Source: Congeria kusceri
Taxonomy: Eukaryota > Mollusca > Bivalvia > Myida > Dreissenidae
Reading direction: 5' to 3'
Length of the DNA stretch: 64,000 nt
NCBI GenBank assembly: GCA_027627225.1
Contig: CM051034.1
Span: 50,352,081 to 50,416,080, forward strand
Part shown: positions 32,313 to 45,044 of the stretch, one piece after another
Layout of the letters: the number at the start of each line of letters is the position of its first letter
Numbering within the stretch: position 1 is the first letter of the stretch
Program-made: the position numbers and the translations under genes
The notes under the pieces: generated by a model
Seen by the model: the letters and a program-made list of their open reading frames with translations, nothing else
Database searches by the model: none
What the model was told of the DNA's origin: nothing

Positions 32313-35300
32313 CATTTGTACTTATGTCTTCATTCATTTACTATTAATGCATACATAAACATCTTCGTACTTATGTCTTCATTCATTTACTATTAATGCA
32401 TACATAAACATCTTTAACTCAAAGGGCTTATACTTCAATATTTTTAAAATATATGAAACACAAACACCAACGTGGAAGCAACATTTTATTGGCATATCAA
32501 ATGCCTCACGCAATGGTTCAAAATACATGCCAATTTGTTCACAAACGCGCATTTACACGTGGCAACAGACACAACCAGTTATATCTTGGCTACAACACCT
32601 ACATGTAGATGCACAAAATAACTGACATTATCATGTAAACATGTACAAATCATTATTAACACAACACTTGATTCCTAAAATGCTGAGTTACGTTATAGTG
32701 GATAGCATAATTACAAAAGCCGGGAAGTAAAAAAACAAATGACTATTTTCCATGAACGATCACATAATACATTGAATTCTTGTTTATACATTTTTCTTTG
32801 GTCTTAGCAAGAGTCTTATGGCCAATTTAAATTTTTTAATCTGGAAAAAAGCTTTACAACATCAATAATTTCATGAAATGTGTATTTTTGTTTGTTATTA
32901 TATTCCTAGCTTAAACAACTTATTTTGTTTATGTACTTTTCGAAGGAACTAAGGTCAAAAGCTTTAAATAGATAATAATATATCAATAACTTGGCTTTCT
33001 TATCATATGTTCAAGATATATCTGCACAGACATGAATTTATATTACAACTGGTATATTGCACGAAGTTACACAAAATCAATACAATGGGAGACAACTGTT
33101 CCTTCACAATCCAGGTTTTAGGCAAGTCTATATATGAGAAGAACTAGTATTGCTTCCTTAAAATATTATTATTTTCTTGAATCTAATAGTATTTTCTGAC
33201 TTTCACGCGAAGTTAAATGACATTATTTGTTTTTAACATAATTATAAATTTGAGTATATTGTGTTATATTTTTTTAACTGTCAAGATGGGAATTGTAAAG
33301 CAAATTCCTGTTACAAAAAGAAAGAAGATCAGAAAAAAATAATGCTTTGTACATCTGTTACCAATGCCCTATGTTTAATTTCATACAGATATGTGCAAAA
33401 GCATTCTATATTTATTACTGTATTTTTAAAATGTATAAAACTAATGTCTTAGACTACGTTCGTTAAAACTAGTTACAAAAAAGTTAACACACAAAATGTT
33501 AACAAACAAACAAATTGCACTTTATTTCGACCCATTTCATACCAACTTATTAAAATAATGGGCAACAGAAGGAAATATATACAACAAAACCATAAGACAG
33601 TCTTAACGATATTACAAAGGACCCTGAAACACAACGGGGAAAGATTATTGTTCGCTGAATTGAAAGTCAGTATTAAAGCAATAAAGTATCTTTATAGATG
33701 TTTATAAAACTATAAATTTGTATTGAGCGGAGCGCAATTTCACCAATATGCAAAACATGTGTGCTGCATATATTTGCTTAAAATGAACTATTTGCAGATT
33801 TTCACAGACACTTATCATTAACAATGTTACTAATAATAATGGAAGTTTGTTTAAAATTTGTATTAGAATGGAAAGAGTGGTAAAAAAAACATAATTTCTG
33901 TATAATGCCACTCGTTTCCTGAAGTTTGTGAGTTGTTTAAAACCCCAAACTGCACAATGCTGAAATGGTGAATATGGCCATTTGACTTCAGTTTACCAAC
34001 ACCACTACCGCGTGAGCTTAAAATTACTATCACCAACATATCTAACATGCATACATTGTCTGATTTCACGTCATTGTGTAGTACTGTAATAATTTGTGTA
34101 CAAGATATGTGAAAGAAACATTTTGATAAACAACTTCATGGACTAATGAATCAATTACGGTACTTGCTTGGGTTACAATATCTACTGTAAGCCTTCTTTG
34201 CCAATATGCTGATGACACTTTCTGGCTTTCAACGGAAGATATATCCAATGTCTTTAAAATACATATTAAACAAATTATAAAGCGTAACTCGGGGCGATAC
34301 ATAGATAAAAAGTAATGTGTTTTTTAAGATATGTTACGTGACTGTATTGTGGCGCTATGGCATATAAATACCATACTGTAAAATTCACAGAATTCTACAT
34401 GAGAATTTTAAAGAAATGGCTTATTTTTCAAAATGGGTCTCTAACCAAAAGATTTTTTCTCAAAAAGTGAAACATATAACGAATGGTTAGAATTTGCAAT
34501 GCTTTCACAAAATGTTTTAACTAAGAAATAACACTGTCTCAAATCCATACAAAGTCATGTCAAGATTTAACGAACATGCCAACAAAAACTAACACTTTTC
34601 AAAGGACAAAACAAAAATAAATAAAACACAAAACAAGAATAAGTGATAGTTACAACACAACTCATAATTTGTACAAACAACCAGGCTAAAAATAAAACAG
34701 CTAAATAAATGTAGACTAAAAATAAACCTGAAAACTATCAACACAACATCACTTTACAACACAACCATGTTGAGACCTGATTTTAGTAATTTTAACAGTT
34801 TTGCACATAAAATTCATTCATAACACAAATACAAATTTGACTTTATTTTTATATAAAAAACTGTTTTTGTTCACACGATAAAAATAAGTAAATATTGGAT
34901 TTTTACTTAACACAGATACTGTAACAGAAAATGAAACTTAATCATGTAATTTTAACCATGAGAAAAGCATAACATAAACAATATTTTAGCTTATTCATAA
35001 CTTTACAGAAGAACATGATGTTAAAAAAGATCAATATTAACTTTTTTAACACGAAATGAATAAAAAGAAATGATAATGATAATCAACATAACAACATAAC
35101 TCGAACATAACAAAACAAAAAAATGCCATGTTTCAAATAAAAAATGTACATGATTACAAGATACATATCCAGAACTTATTAATCTTGTAATCCAAATTAA
35201 TACTTAATAAACATTTACTAAAAAGTTAAACAATATGTAATATATATATTTTGTTATTTAGTATATTTTGTTTGTTATTTTGTCACAAAACTGCCTGTAA

Positions 35301-35892
35301 TTGTGCTAAAAATGCAGCATTACCAATGTGGACATACACTCAATTTTATAAATGTTTTTAAACAAAAATAAAGTCAATAGCCAAAACAAACTTGTTTTCT
35401 TGCAGATCTCTCATTGAACATTGAAGTGAGCAAATATTTATTTCCAATGCTTTAAAATAGTACTATGTGAGACACAAAGATACCCATGTGTACCTAAAGC
35501 CTATATACATGTACGCTATTGCTCAATACCCAATCCAGAAACACTTTAGGGGAGAAAACCACAACACCCCCTCAATTGATTTACCAGAAATCATCATTTC
35601 CACAGTCTTCCCCAAAAACCTCATTTGGGGTTTGATACACCAGCTTTAGCATTGAAACCCCCAGTTTTTATGAAAAACCATTAAAAAACCCTTTAAAAAG
35701 ATTTTACTTGTAATTTCCATATTCCATGTAATCACACTACTTCTGAAATACTGAAGGAATATGCTTTTTTTTCTTGACTTACTCTTTCGAAAAAAAGAAG
35801 AGACAATCACTTTTATAATGTTGAAGCACACACAATGTTAGAAAAACACTGAAAGCACATGTTCAGGCCACCTCTAACGTACAGAACATCTT

Positions 35893-36399
35893 GGCCCGGA
35901 TTCACCAACCCATTCTTAGACTTAAGAGTAAAGAATTTTCTTAAAACTGTTCTGGGCTGGTATTCACAAAGCTCCTAAGGGAAATCTTAACTTAAGTTGT
36001 ACTTAAGTGGAAATTTCAGATCAAATTTTCTATGTGAAATTCAATGAATTCTGTACAAAAAAGGCTGCAATGCTAAACATATAAGCAATATTTACAAGTT
36101 TACAACATTTTAATGTTAAAAGACTTATACACAAAAGAGCCAGAGACTTAAGGAATTTGATGAATTTAAAGAATTTACTTAAGTTTTCCCTAAGGAGCCT
36201 TGTGAATACGGGCCCTGTTCTATGACAGCCGTTACTTTGAACCTTACTTGGTATTCAAAATAGCATTCTTTATTTAGAATGATTTGTAAATGACTTCAAC
36301 ATTGGTACCAGCATATTTGCGAATACACAAGTATTGTTTTTTGAAACCTTAGTCTGTCCTTGATTCTTGGGTCTAAGAATTGGTGGGTGAATACGGGCC
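35893..36399. mobile_element. Inverted-repeat element interrupted by a related element
   Basis: Left end GGCCCGGATTCACCAACCCA then TTCTTAGACTTA; the right end (about 36360-36399) is its complement (TCTAAGAATTGGTGGGTGAA then TACGGGCC). The element 35954-36215 sits within it. Confidence 0.75.
35954..36215. mobile_element. Nested inverted-repeat element (MITE)
   Basis: Ends GGGCTGGTATTCACAAAGCT and AGCCTTGTGAATACGGGCCC are inverted copies. Both sides are flanked by TGTTCT (35948-35953 and 36216-36221), a 6-bp target duplication inside the outer element. Confidence 0.8.
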
Positions 36400-36805
36400 G
36401 TACAGATAGAATTTACAGCACAGCTCAAGCAAAACAGAATTTCTTTGCTAACCAACTTACAGACACAGTGGGGCTCATGCTAAACATATTGTGATCGTTT
36501 TTTCATTCAAGATGAAATCTTGCAACTGTTCATCATTCAACCAAATTAGCACTTTGCCTATCGTCTATGGTCAGTGAAATATGCTTTGGTCATTTGGGAT
36601 ACATTCGCAATAAATACTAAATTGACACTGTAAAAAATGGTCTCTGGTCAGGGAAATTTGCTTTGGGCATTAGGAATATTGGAATACTCACAATGCACAA
36701 TGAATACTTAATTGACCTTAAGACAAGTTTTGATTGACAACATGTTAAGCCATTCAGAAAGCTAGGACTAATTTGTTTGACGGACGTGTCTTGTAAAAAC
36801 AATTG

Positions 36806-37062
36806 AGGCGCGTCGTGGGAAAACCGGTCTTAATGCATGTGCGTAAAGTGTTGTCCCAGATTAGCCTGTGCAGTCCGCACAGGCTAATCCGGGATGGCAC
36901 TTTCCGCTTTTATGGTATTTTCTGTTTCAATGAAGTATCTTCTAACCATAAATCCACTTAAGGCGGAAAGTGTCGTTCCGGATAGCCTGTGCAGATGCAC
37001 AGGCTAATCCGGGATGACACTTTTCGCACATGCATTAATTCCGGTTTTCCCACGACGCGCCA
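36806..37062. mobile_element. Palindromic MITE-like element, copy 2
   Basis: GAGGCGCGTCGTGGGAAAAC on the left and its complement on the right, with the two GATTAGCC hairpins. ACAATT occurs on both outer sides, a possible target duplication. Confidence 0.85.
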
Positions 37063-37579
37063 CAATTTGTTTATTGTCAACGATGTTTGTCGGACTTTAT
37101 ACTAGGTAGGCGTGTTATAAATGCAATAGCGTATCGTCAATAGACACTGTAAAAACTGAAGTTAGCACCAAGTTAATGGAAACAATAATTTGACTCTTCA
37201 ATTGCGTGATAACACTTCTCTAACCAGCAACTCCTCGAAGCATCATGACAGTGGAACCCATGTGATACTCGGGTGTTCTAGGGAATTCGCATCGCAAGTA
37301 ATCATGCCATTCTGAAAGCATCCACTTGCATGTAGCACTAATGTTTCATACGAGCAAGAGTATGGGGACCAAACTCAGAGTACTTAATGTGTTCAGGTTA
37401 CTAGCATCCCAACAGACTAAGTGGTGTTATGTAATGTAATGGTAAATGTTGTGTCCAGTGTAATGTAATGGTGAATATACCGTGTCTACTGTTCTATCGG
37501 AGACTGCAAGTTTGATCCCTTCCTTCTCGTGGAGCGTTTCAGTTATCTTTTTTCAAGATCTCTTAAACATACTGACTAC

Positions 37580-38062
37580 CTGGGCCCATATGTGTAAAGA
37601 TTCTTAAGCCATTCTTAACTTAAGTTGAACTAAGTCAAAATTAGAATCTGTGTTTAAAACACGATGCTTTGAAACATGTGCATGACTAATGAATACACTT
37701 TGAATTACATAATTTGCAATATATCAAAATCTTCCAGAAATGCATTACTTTGTCAGAAAATCCAATAATTAAATTTGAGAATTTTAAGATATTTCTTAAT
37801 TTTCATCTAAGATTCTGTATAAATACCAGCTCTGGGCTGGTATTCACAAAGCATCTTTAGCTATTTCTTAAATATTTTCAAATTTTGCAATTGTTTTATA
37901 TTTCTTTACTTGATAAACAGATTCATATGTTGTTGATATTCCTAGAATAACATTTTCATAATGATATTATTTTAAAGTATAACTTAGTATACAGTTGAGA
38001 AAATTTCCACATTTAAGAATAAGGATAACATTTAACTTAAGATGGTTTGTGAATAGCACCCC
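37580..38062. mobile_element. Two adjacent inverted-repeat elements
   Basis: 37580-37830 has GGGCCCATATGTGTAAAGAT at the left and ATCTAAGATTCTGTATAAAT at the right. 37832-38062 has GGGCTGGTATTCACAAAGCA at the left and AAGATGGTTTGTGAATAGCA at the right. The second belongs to the same family as 35954-36215. Confidence 0.65.
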
Positions 38063-38073
38063 TGGATATGGAC

Positions 38074-38555
38074 TCAAAAGTGTCTCCCCAAAGGATTTCG
38101 ACACAATCAGTCAAAAGTGTCTCCCCAAAGGTTTTCGACACAATCAGTCAAAAGTGTCTCCCCAAAGGCTTTCGGCACAATCAGTCAAAAGTGTCTCCCC
38201 AAAGGTTTTCGACACAATCAGTCAAAAGTGTCTCCCCAAAGGTTTTCGACAAAATCAGTCAAAAGTGTCTCCCCAAAGGTTTTCGACACAATCACTCAAA
38301 AGTGTCTCCCCAAAGGTTTTCGACACAATCACTCAAAAGCGTCCCCCCAAAGGTTTTCGACACAATCACTCAAAAGCGTCTCCCAAAGGTTTTCGACATA
38401 ATCACTCAAAAGTGTCTCCCCAAAGGTTTTTGACACAATCACTCAAAAGTGTCACCCCAAAGGTTTTCAGCACAATCACTCAAAAGTGTCTCCTCAAAAG
38501 TTTTCCACACAATCACTCAAAAGTGTCTTCCCAAAGGTTTTCGACGCAATCAATC
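38074..38555 (+). repeat. 37-bp minisatellite, ~13 copies
   Basis: The unit begins AAAAGTGTCTCCCCAAAGGT and continues TTTCGACACAATCAGTC (CACTC in later units). It starts at the right edge of the preceding inverted-repeat element. All three reading frames are open, which explains the long spurious Ser/Lys-rich frames. Confidence 0.9.
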
Positions 38556-40234
38556 TTAAAAAGATGCATTTAAACTGAAAACTTGATGAACGCGATCATT
38601 TGTTAAGCGAGAACTGTGCTGTACAACACACTTCACCCAAGTTTACGGATCACAAAAATATTGACTGCATAAATATCTGAATACCAATATAACAACAATA
38701 GTCATATATTTCTCTTTCTAAATATATATATAATCTGTTTAACCATGTTATATTTACTGCATAGTGATTGTCGCTGACTCAGCGTTTTTTGATTATGGTA
38801 ATTTTCATTTTTACACATTCAACTTATAACAATTAAGACCATAAAAACGGAATCGAATTTTAAAGAAATATTTGTAGAAACAGTACAAGAATGTATGAAT
38901 TAACATGCTTCATTTAAGGACTATCAAAGAAAGATTTACAAACAAGTGCACATGTATCAAGAAAATGTGCAATAAAAATATATTAAACAGTACTTAAGTA
39001 GGGGTTTTACCAGATAATAGCTACAAATATGGCAATATAAATAAATTCATAAACATAGACAAGTATAAACTACAAAGTTAATTATAAAGTATTTTATGAA
39101 CAAAGTCAGCTAATGTTTTTAGAATGGTATTTTTAATAAATAACTACAAAGGAGAGTTTGTCAAAGAAAGAAATGTGAAGAAAATGTATGTTTCTGTTAG
39201 GAAATAATTCAACGGCTTTATTCAATATTCGCTTGTTTTTAAAATAAACCATTTTACTTTTATCAAACTTGTTCATTCTTAATTTGTGTTAATTAGTACA
39301 TAGACTTTTGTTCAAACAATATGAGTAAGCTATATAAAATTTTCAAAATAATGTGGAACGGCTAGACACTAGTGAACACACAGAATATCTCTCTTAATAA
39401 ACTGCCATACTGCTGCAATTATGCACTGAAATACAACCCTTGTTGTACCCGAAAATATTCTGCTAATTCGCACACCCATCCATACCAATAACTGTCGAAC
39501 AGCATACGGTAACTAACATTCATCGACATTTCATAAACAGAAATCACCAATCTTGCAGCAGTATCAGCAAATCTTACACAACTAAGCTAAGATCTGTAAA
39601 CACAGCCTGTTATGTGTGTGGTTGGGTACATTGAATTGCGGCTAGAATACAAAAATAATTTGAACACATTGAAGACACAGATTCAGGGATGGCGAGATCC
39701 ATTGTCCATATTGCCCAGCTTGTCCCAGAGCATGTACGGACAATGAAATTTCCGCAAATTAGACTACCTTAGGCTAGAGTTTTTTAATTTCTTGGTTCTC
39801 TGACATTTTTGGAAGTCTCCGGTTGGAGGAGGGAAAAAAATATCAATAAAAAACAACACACAATTGAGAAAATTAATGACTAGAAATTCACAAATGGACA
39901 GTGATATTAAAATCTTAATGCTTTATTACTAATAAAAATCGTATTACACAGCATTAACTTGATCACTACATGATAACCATGAAATTAATATTTTTTTGCA
40001 TTTTGTGTAACAGGTTGAAACCCTTTCACAAGGTCATTTTGACGATATCGGTTACATTCAAATTTTTGTGTGTGGCTTTTTGGAAAAAATCGGGTCGGCG
40101 GATCTGAGAACCAAGAAATAACAAAACTCTCGCCTAATTACTGTAAAAGCAGCCAAACTTCATTGGTCACAAATGGACAAGTAAGGCAATATAAGAATTC
40201 GCCATCCGGGCGACGAAATTTCCTCCACAAAATT

Positions 40235-40348
40235 TCAATACAGATCCTTCTTCCGTTTCAGGTCGTTGCGTTTCCACTCCGGCATGTGGTGAAACTCCTC
40301 CGGGGCCATTCCAAAAATATTGACAAATTCATCCTCCGGTAAATGAAT
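40235..40348 (-). CDS. abLIM/UNC-115-like: last exon, villin headpiece C-terminal half
   Basis: The acceptor CTTTTCCCGCAG precedes ATTCATTTACC; the stop TGA is at 40235-40237. It encodes 37 residues ending EWKRNDLKRKKDLY. The PEWK motif, the FGMAPEEF helix and the basic LKRKK end match the villin headpiece core, which binds F-actin in villin, dematin and abLIM proteins. Most family members end in Phe; here the last residue is Tyr. Phase 0 joins it to 44925-44996. A 4.6-kb intron containing several nested mobile elements separates the two. Confidence 0.9.
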   Translation of the reverse strand: MHLPEDEFVNIFGMAPEEFHHMPEWKRNDLKRKKDLY

Positions 40349-40537
40349 CTGCGGGAAAAGAAATACATGCTGGTAAATACATGCTATGCAGTTATTAAAG
40401 GGACTTGTTCACAGATGGTCACATTTTTTTAAGTATGCCATTAAATGTATTACCTTGACTGATTTAAGCATTGGAACTAAAAACTCAAGTATAATAACAA
40501 GAAAAATATTTAGAAAAAAAAAAAAATAAAAAAAATT

Positions 40538-40612
40538 GGTCCAACCGGAGTTCGAACCCGGGACCTTCGTATGAAAAAGCTATCGCCTAAACCACTAGGC
40601 CATTCCGACTTC
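40538..40612 (-). pseudogene. tRNA-like domain inside the TTAA element
   Basis: On the minus strand: TGGCCTAGTGGTTTAGGCG (A-box type) and GGTTCGAACTCC (perfect B box) at normal spacing, with a T-arm stem CCGGG/TCCGG. The acceptor stem pairs only partly, so I treat it as tRNA-derived rather than a working tRNA. Confidence 0.65.
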
Positions 40613-40765
40613 CGTACTTCACCCTGAATCATTTACTTTATGTAAATGTTCCACGTGATGTCAACAGTTTCAACGAAAACAACAGAAACACTCCAAATTC
40701 TTCCATCGTTAAGCGTTACAAACGCTTTATAATTTTATCCATTTCAACTGATGATTACTTATAAA

Positions 40766-41601
40766 TAGGGATGTTAACAGCTACCAAAATTGGTATCCGG
40801 TTATTCGCATGTAATATCCAGATACTATCCGGATAACCGTATAATCGGCATTGGCGACCAGAATCTGGCACATGTTAAAGTTGCAAAATGAAGTCCACAT
40901 CTAGACGATACTACTATTTTGAAAACACAATACTATTTCATGATTGAAAAATGTACATTTAACTAACTACGTCGATTTTTGTTCGTAAATTGTGCATTTT
41001 GTTTGTTTTATGTAGCGTGCAATGTTGTTATGCCCTTCAATTAAAGTACCCCAATTAAACATTTGAGTTGCGTAAAGGTAAGTAGGTGTTAAGAAGGCTG
41101 ACAGGTGTATGGTAAACCCGTAAATTGCGCTGTTGAAGTAAAACACGCAAGGTGCTAATCAAATGCGCATAAACACAAAAACAAGGATTAATCAATGTTA
41201 CTGTACATTTTATTTTAATTGGCATTGTTAACTGGTAGAGAACCATCTCTTATCAAGAGGGACGCACCTAATTGGCATAATCGATTGTGACATCTTGTTT
41301 GTTTAATAGTCCTGTCAAAGGTAGTGTGGTGTGAAAGCACACCCTGTTGTTTTATGATAATTGTATTCCGACCGAGGGGTGTGTTTATGACAGGTCCGCA
41401 GTACGAGGTGGAGACCTCCTGGAGATGTCTATAGCTGCGTTGTGTTAATAATATACATGCAAGAAGGGCGTTTGTATGCCTAAAAAAAACGAGAAAATCA
41501 GATTTTCAATGTTTATACAAATATTCGGTTACTAACTTGGTAACCGGATATATACATAGTAACCGGATAACCGGTTATCCAGATATTCGTTGACATCCCT
41601 A
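40766..41601. mobile_element. hAT-like non-autonomous element (836 bp)
   Basis: 8-bp target duplication CTTATAAA at 40758-40765 and 41602-41609. Ends TAGGGATGTTAACAG and GTTGACATCCCTA are inverted, and sub-terminal CCGGTTA/TAACCGG words recur near both ends. 8-bp duplications and TAGGGATGT-type ends are typical of hAT elements. No transposase is seen. Confidence 0.8.
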
Positions 41602-42148
41602 CTTATAAACGAAACCATTTTGACTGTATATTTCTTGGTCCGTAGTGTTTTTTGCTCCCTTGTAAACACTGTTCTTTTATTTTTGGAATCGGTAACAAAA
41701 AGTTGAAAAACTGTCAATTTGTCAATCTGTGAACAGGTCCCTTAAATAAATCTTATAAATAATATATTCATATATTCCCTAATAAATGCCCAGTGGGGCC
41801 TTACATTTCCCCAACGGGGATGTTAAATGAGTCCAGTTCTTTTAATGTGCTGGTAAAGACATGTTATACAGTTATGTAGTAATAAATGTTAAAAACAAGA
41901 GGGCCACGATGGCCCTAGGTCGCTCACCTGATATCTTTGTATGAAGTTTCATTAAAATATATCGATACATTATCAAGTTTAAGGGCGAAAACTGTTTTTC
42001 TATTTTTAGTAACAGTGAGCTTGACAGTGACCCCACCCACCACATACATAAAGCAAGGTCTCAATATAAGGCATCTACGTATGAAGTTTCATTAAAATAT
42101 CTCAATGCATTCTTAAGTTATTGAGCATAAACCGTTTTTTTACTTTAA

Positions 42149-42597
42149 AGGGACCTGTCCACAGATTGTCATATTGACGATTTTTAGATTTTTATCATAG
42201 AATTACCAAAGAAAAATACATAACTGGTATACAAGCGAAATGACACTCCTGAGCAGAAAATATATTGGAGATATTGTGTCGTTTAATGAAAAATCATCAT
42301 CTGAAATAGATAAAATTATGAAGCTTTTCGTTGGCAATTCGGAAAAGTAGCGTATCACTTACATAGTGTTAAAAATACAAATATGTATTCAAAAGACCGG
42401 ATGGCCGAGTGGTTATGGCGCTAGTCTGTTTTGACCCCGACAGTCGCATGTTCGAGTCCCGGCGAGGGCAAATGTTTTGATCTACTTCTTTTTTCTTAAT
42501 ATAATATATGTTTTTGTTTGAATAGATGCTATACTTTTTGCAGTTAAGATATAAAAGAGCATTTTTCAAAAAGACGAAAATCTGTGAACAAGTCCCT
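42149..42597. mobile_element. TTAA-flanked element carrying a tRNA-like domain, copy 2
   Basis: TTAA at 42145-42148 and 42598-42601; ends AGGGACCTGTCCACAGAT and ATCTGTGAACAAGTCCCT. It interrupts a family A unit whose two halves are recognisable on each side, so the insertion is clear. Confidence 0.85.
42397..42475 (+). pseudogene. tRNA-like domain inside the TTAA element
   Basis: GGATGGCCGAGTGGTTATGG (A-box region) and TGTTCGAGTCC (B box), with a long variable-arm-like segment as in Leu/Ser tRNAs. The 5' and 3' ends do not form a good acceptor stem. Confidence 0.65.
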
Positions 42598-44229
42598 TTA
42601 ATAACAGCGACTTTGACCCCACCCATCCCATAAGCAAACCCAAATATCGATATAAGATATGTGTATTGAGTTTCATTAAAATATTGCAATGCGTTCAAGT
42701 TATTGAGCGGAAACCATTTTTCTATTTTCAGTAACGGTGACCTTGACCCGACCCACCCCATATGCAATCCCAAGCAATGTCTCGATATAAGGTACTTATG
42801 TATTAAGTTTCATAAAAATACCTAAATGCGTTCTCAAGATATTTAGCGGAAACCATTTTTCTATTTTTTAATAACAGTGACCTTGACCCCACCCACCCCA
42901 TATGCAATCCTATCGAGGTCTCAATATAATGTATTTATGAATTAAGTTTCATTACAATATATCTATTCATTCTCAAGATATTGAGTGGAAACCGTTTTCT
43001 ATTTTTAGTAACGGTGACCTTGACCTTGATCCGTCCCACCCCATATGCAATCCCATGCGTGGTGTTCATATAAGGTATCTATGTAATAGTTTCATTAAAA
43101 TATCTCAATGAGTTCTTAAGCTATTGAGCGGAAACTGTTTTTCTATTTTTAGTGAGAGTGCCCTTGACCTTGACCCACCCATCCCATATGCAAGCCCAAT
43201 TGAGGTCTCGATATAATGTTTTAACCAAATATGAAACCTCTGGGCCTTTTCAGAGAAGATGCCATTTACGTCTATATAAACCATGTGAGCCCAGGGGCAT
43301 CATTTGAACAATCTTTGTAGAGGACCACTATACAATGTTACATACCAAATATGGAACCTCGGGGCCTTGCGGTTTCAGAGGAGAAGATTTTTAAAGTCAT
43401 TTTGCTATTCAAGTCTATATAAACCATGTGACCCCCGGGGTGTGGCCAGTTTTGACCCCAGGGGCATCACTTGACCAATCTTTGTAGAGGACCACCATAC
43501 AATGTTACATACCAAATATGAAACCTCAAGGCCTTGCGGTTTCAGAGAAGACGATTTTTAAAGACATTCTGCTATACAAGTCTATATAAACCATGTGACC
43601 CCACGGGGCGTGGCCAGTTTTGACCCCAGGGGCATCATTTGAACAGTCTTTGTAGAGGATGTCACATATCAAATATAAAAGCTCTAAGCCTTGTGGTTTC
43701 AAAGATTTTTAAATCTATTTGTAGCTCTGGTGACCTACATATGCAGCGGACCGGAACGATTTGAACAATTTTGAAAGAGGGTCACCCAAGAATCATTCCT
43801 GTGAAGTTTGGTGAAAATCTGCCCAGTGGTTTAGCAGGAGATGTTCTTTGAATGAAAATGTTGACCCACGACGCACGACGGACAAAAGGCGATCCTAAAA
43901 GTTCACCATTAGCACGTTGTACTCAGGTGAGCTAATAATATAGTTTATATAAATTTACGTGATAATGAGGGGATAATCAATTTTCTTGAAAATTGGTGTT
44001 TGTCTGTTCATAATCACGCTGCTATTTTAGACGTTCCTGTATTTTAGACATCAGAATGCTTTGATGTACCCTAATATACCTGTATCGATTCCTCCATGTT
44101 TATAATGATCCACACTTGCATTTAAACGGACTTTACCTGCTATTATGTTTTTTCAAACTGTTTCGTACAGGAATCTTATGGAACATTTTAAGTAATAAAT
44201 TTCTAAAATTTTCTAGGTGAAATATTGTA

Positions 44230-44800
44230 ATTTACTTGGATAACACCTTTGTCCGTCCGTCCGTCCGCTGAATTCTAATTCAACTACCATTCAGTTTTTC
44301 CAGATGTCAAGTGCATTTCCCCGACAATTTTATCCATCAATATGCGACTACTGTCAAGTCATTCCGGTCTGGTTTTAAAATAACTAGGCATAAATGCTGC
44401 AATGAGATGGTATGTAGCGCTCATTAATAAATCAAAGGTCAAGGTCACAGCTCACAGCTAAAGGTCAAAGTTCAAAATTGGCACTTTGCTTGTCCATGCT
44501 TTAACTTGCTATTGATTTTAATACCACTTGGCACAAATGTTTACCTCAATGAGATTGGTGAAGAACACATGAACCAGGTTTAAAGATCAAGGTCACACTT
44601 AGAGGTAAAAGGTCAAAATTGTCTTTGCTTGTCCGGACTATAACTTGGCCATGGATTGAGTGGTTTTTTTACGTACCTAGCACAAATGTTTGCCTAAATG
44701 AGACAGCACCTAACCGCATGAACCAAGACTGTAGGTCAAAGGACATGGTCATACTTAAAGGTTGAAATTGGTATTTTCCTTGTCTGGACTTGTAACTTTC
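44230..44800 (-). repeat. Decayed dispersed repeats (family C tail and CCTTTGACCT type)
   Basis: GTCCGTCCGTCCG, CATTCCGGTCTG, and AGGTCAAGGTCACA or AAAGGTCAAA words with TTGGCACAAATGTTTACCT recurring at ~150-bp spacing. Confidence 0.6.
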
Positions 44801-44924
44801 TTTTTTAAACAATTCTGATCCCAGAAAGATCTCAGTCTCAAACTCAGTCTCAACTTAAAATTAAAACCAATGAAATTGGTTGAGCACATTGGCTTTAAGT
44901 TACAATAATCTGACAAATACATAC

Positions 44925-44996
44925 CTCTAACATATTTCTATCTACATCTTTGGGCAGATCAAAGTTGGAGATTTTCAACCTTTCATACGGATATTC
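44925..44996 (-). CDS. abLIM/UNC-115-like: villin headpiece N-terminal half
   Basis: 72 nt, phase 0 at both ends, acceptor TTTGCTTTCAG, donor GAG followed by GTATGTA (GAG is the last codon). Encodes EYPYERLKISN and DLPKDVDRNMLE, corresponding to the start of the headpiece (PYE..., L-P-x-x-V-D-R...LE). The adjoining exons complete the ~68-residue domain. The headpiece is the F-actin-binding end of abLIM, dematin and villin proteins. Confidence 0.9.
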
Positions 44997-45044
44997 CTGA
45001 AAGCAAACATCACAAATATACTAAAATATTGTACCTAAATAATA

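Larger units (their letters stand above)
32483..40234 (-). other. 3' flank and possible long 3' UTR of the abLIM-like gene
   Basis: AT-rich DNA downstream of the stop codon at 40235. Candidate poly(A) signals (minus-strand AATAAA) occur, for example at about 32484-32489, 33521, 36269 and 39920; which one is used cannot be judged from sequence. 32490-35890 shows no repeat structure or coding frame. Several small inverted-repeat elements and a 37-bp array are embedded further up. Confidence 0.3.
40399..41741. mobile_element. TTAA-flanked element carrying a tRNA-like domain, copy 1
   Basis: TTAA at 40395-40398 and 41742-41745. Ends AGGGACTTGTTCACAGAT and ATCTGTGAACAGGTCCC are inverted repeats (one base short on the right). 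A tRNA-like segment lies at about 40538-40612. It is split by an 836-bp hAT-like insertion (40766-41601); without that the element would be ~0.5 kb, like its relatives at 42149 and 61165. TTAA target sites are typical of piggyBac-type transposases, so mobilisation by one is inferred. Confidence 0.75.
41894..43934 (-). mobile_element. Family A element, complete-looking copy
   Basis: Left end AACAAGAG, then the hairpin GGGCCACGATGGCCC, then GCTCACCTGA; right end TCAGGTGAGCT, so sub-terminal inverted repeats are present. The core has the same two unit types as 1-1541 in reverse (GACCCCACCCACCCCATATG-type units to about 43230, then CATACCAAATATGAAACCTC units). The TTAA element 42149-42597 is inserted in it. 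Confidence 0.8.

Noticed and set aside
37995..38573. 192-codon Ser/Lys/Pro-rich frame
   Set aside because: It covers the 37-bp minisatellite, is open in all three plus frames, and has no start or splice context of interest.
42397..42475. A functional tRNA gene
   Set aside because: A and B boxes are present but the acceptor stem does not pair and it lies inside a mobile element; kept as a tRNA-like domain.
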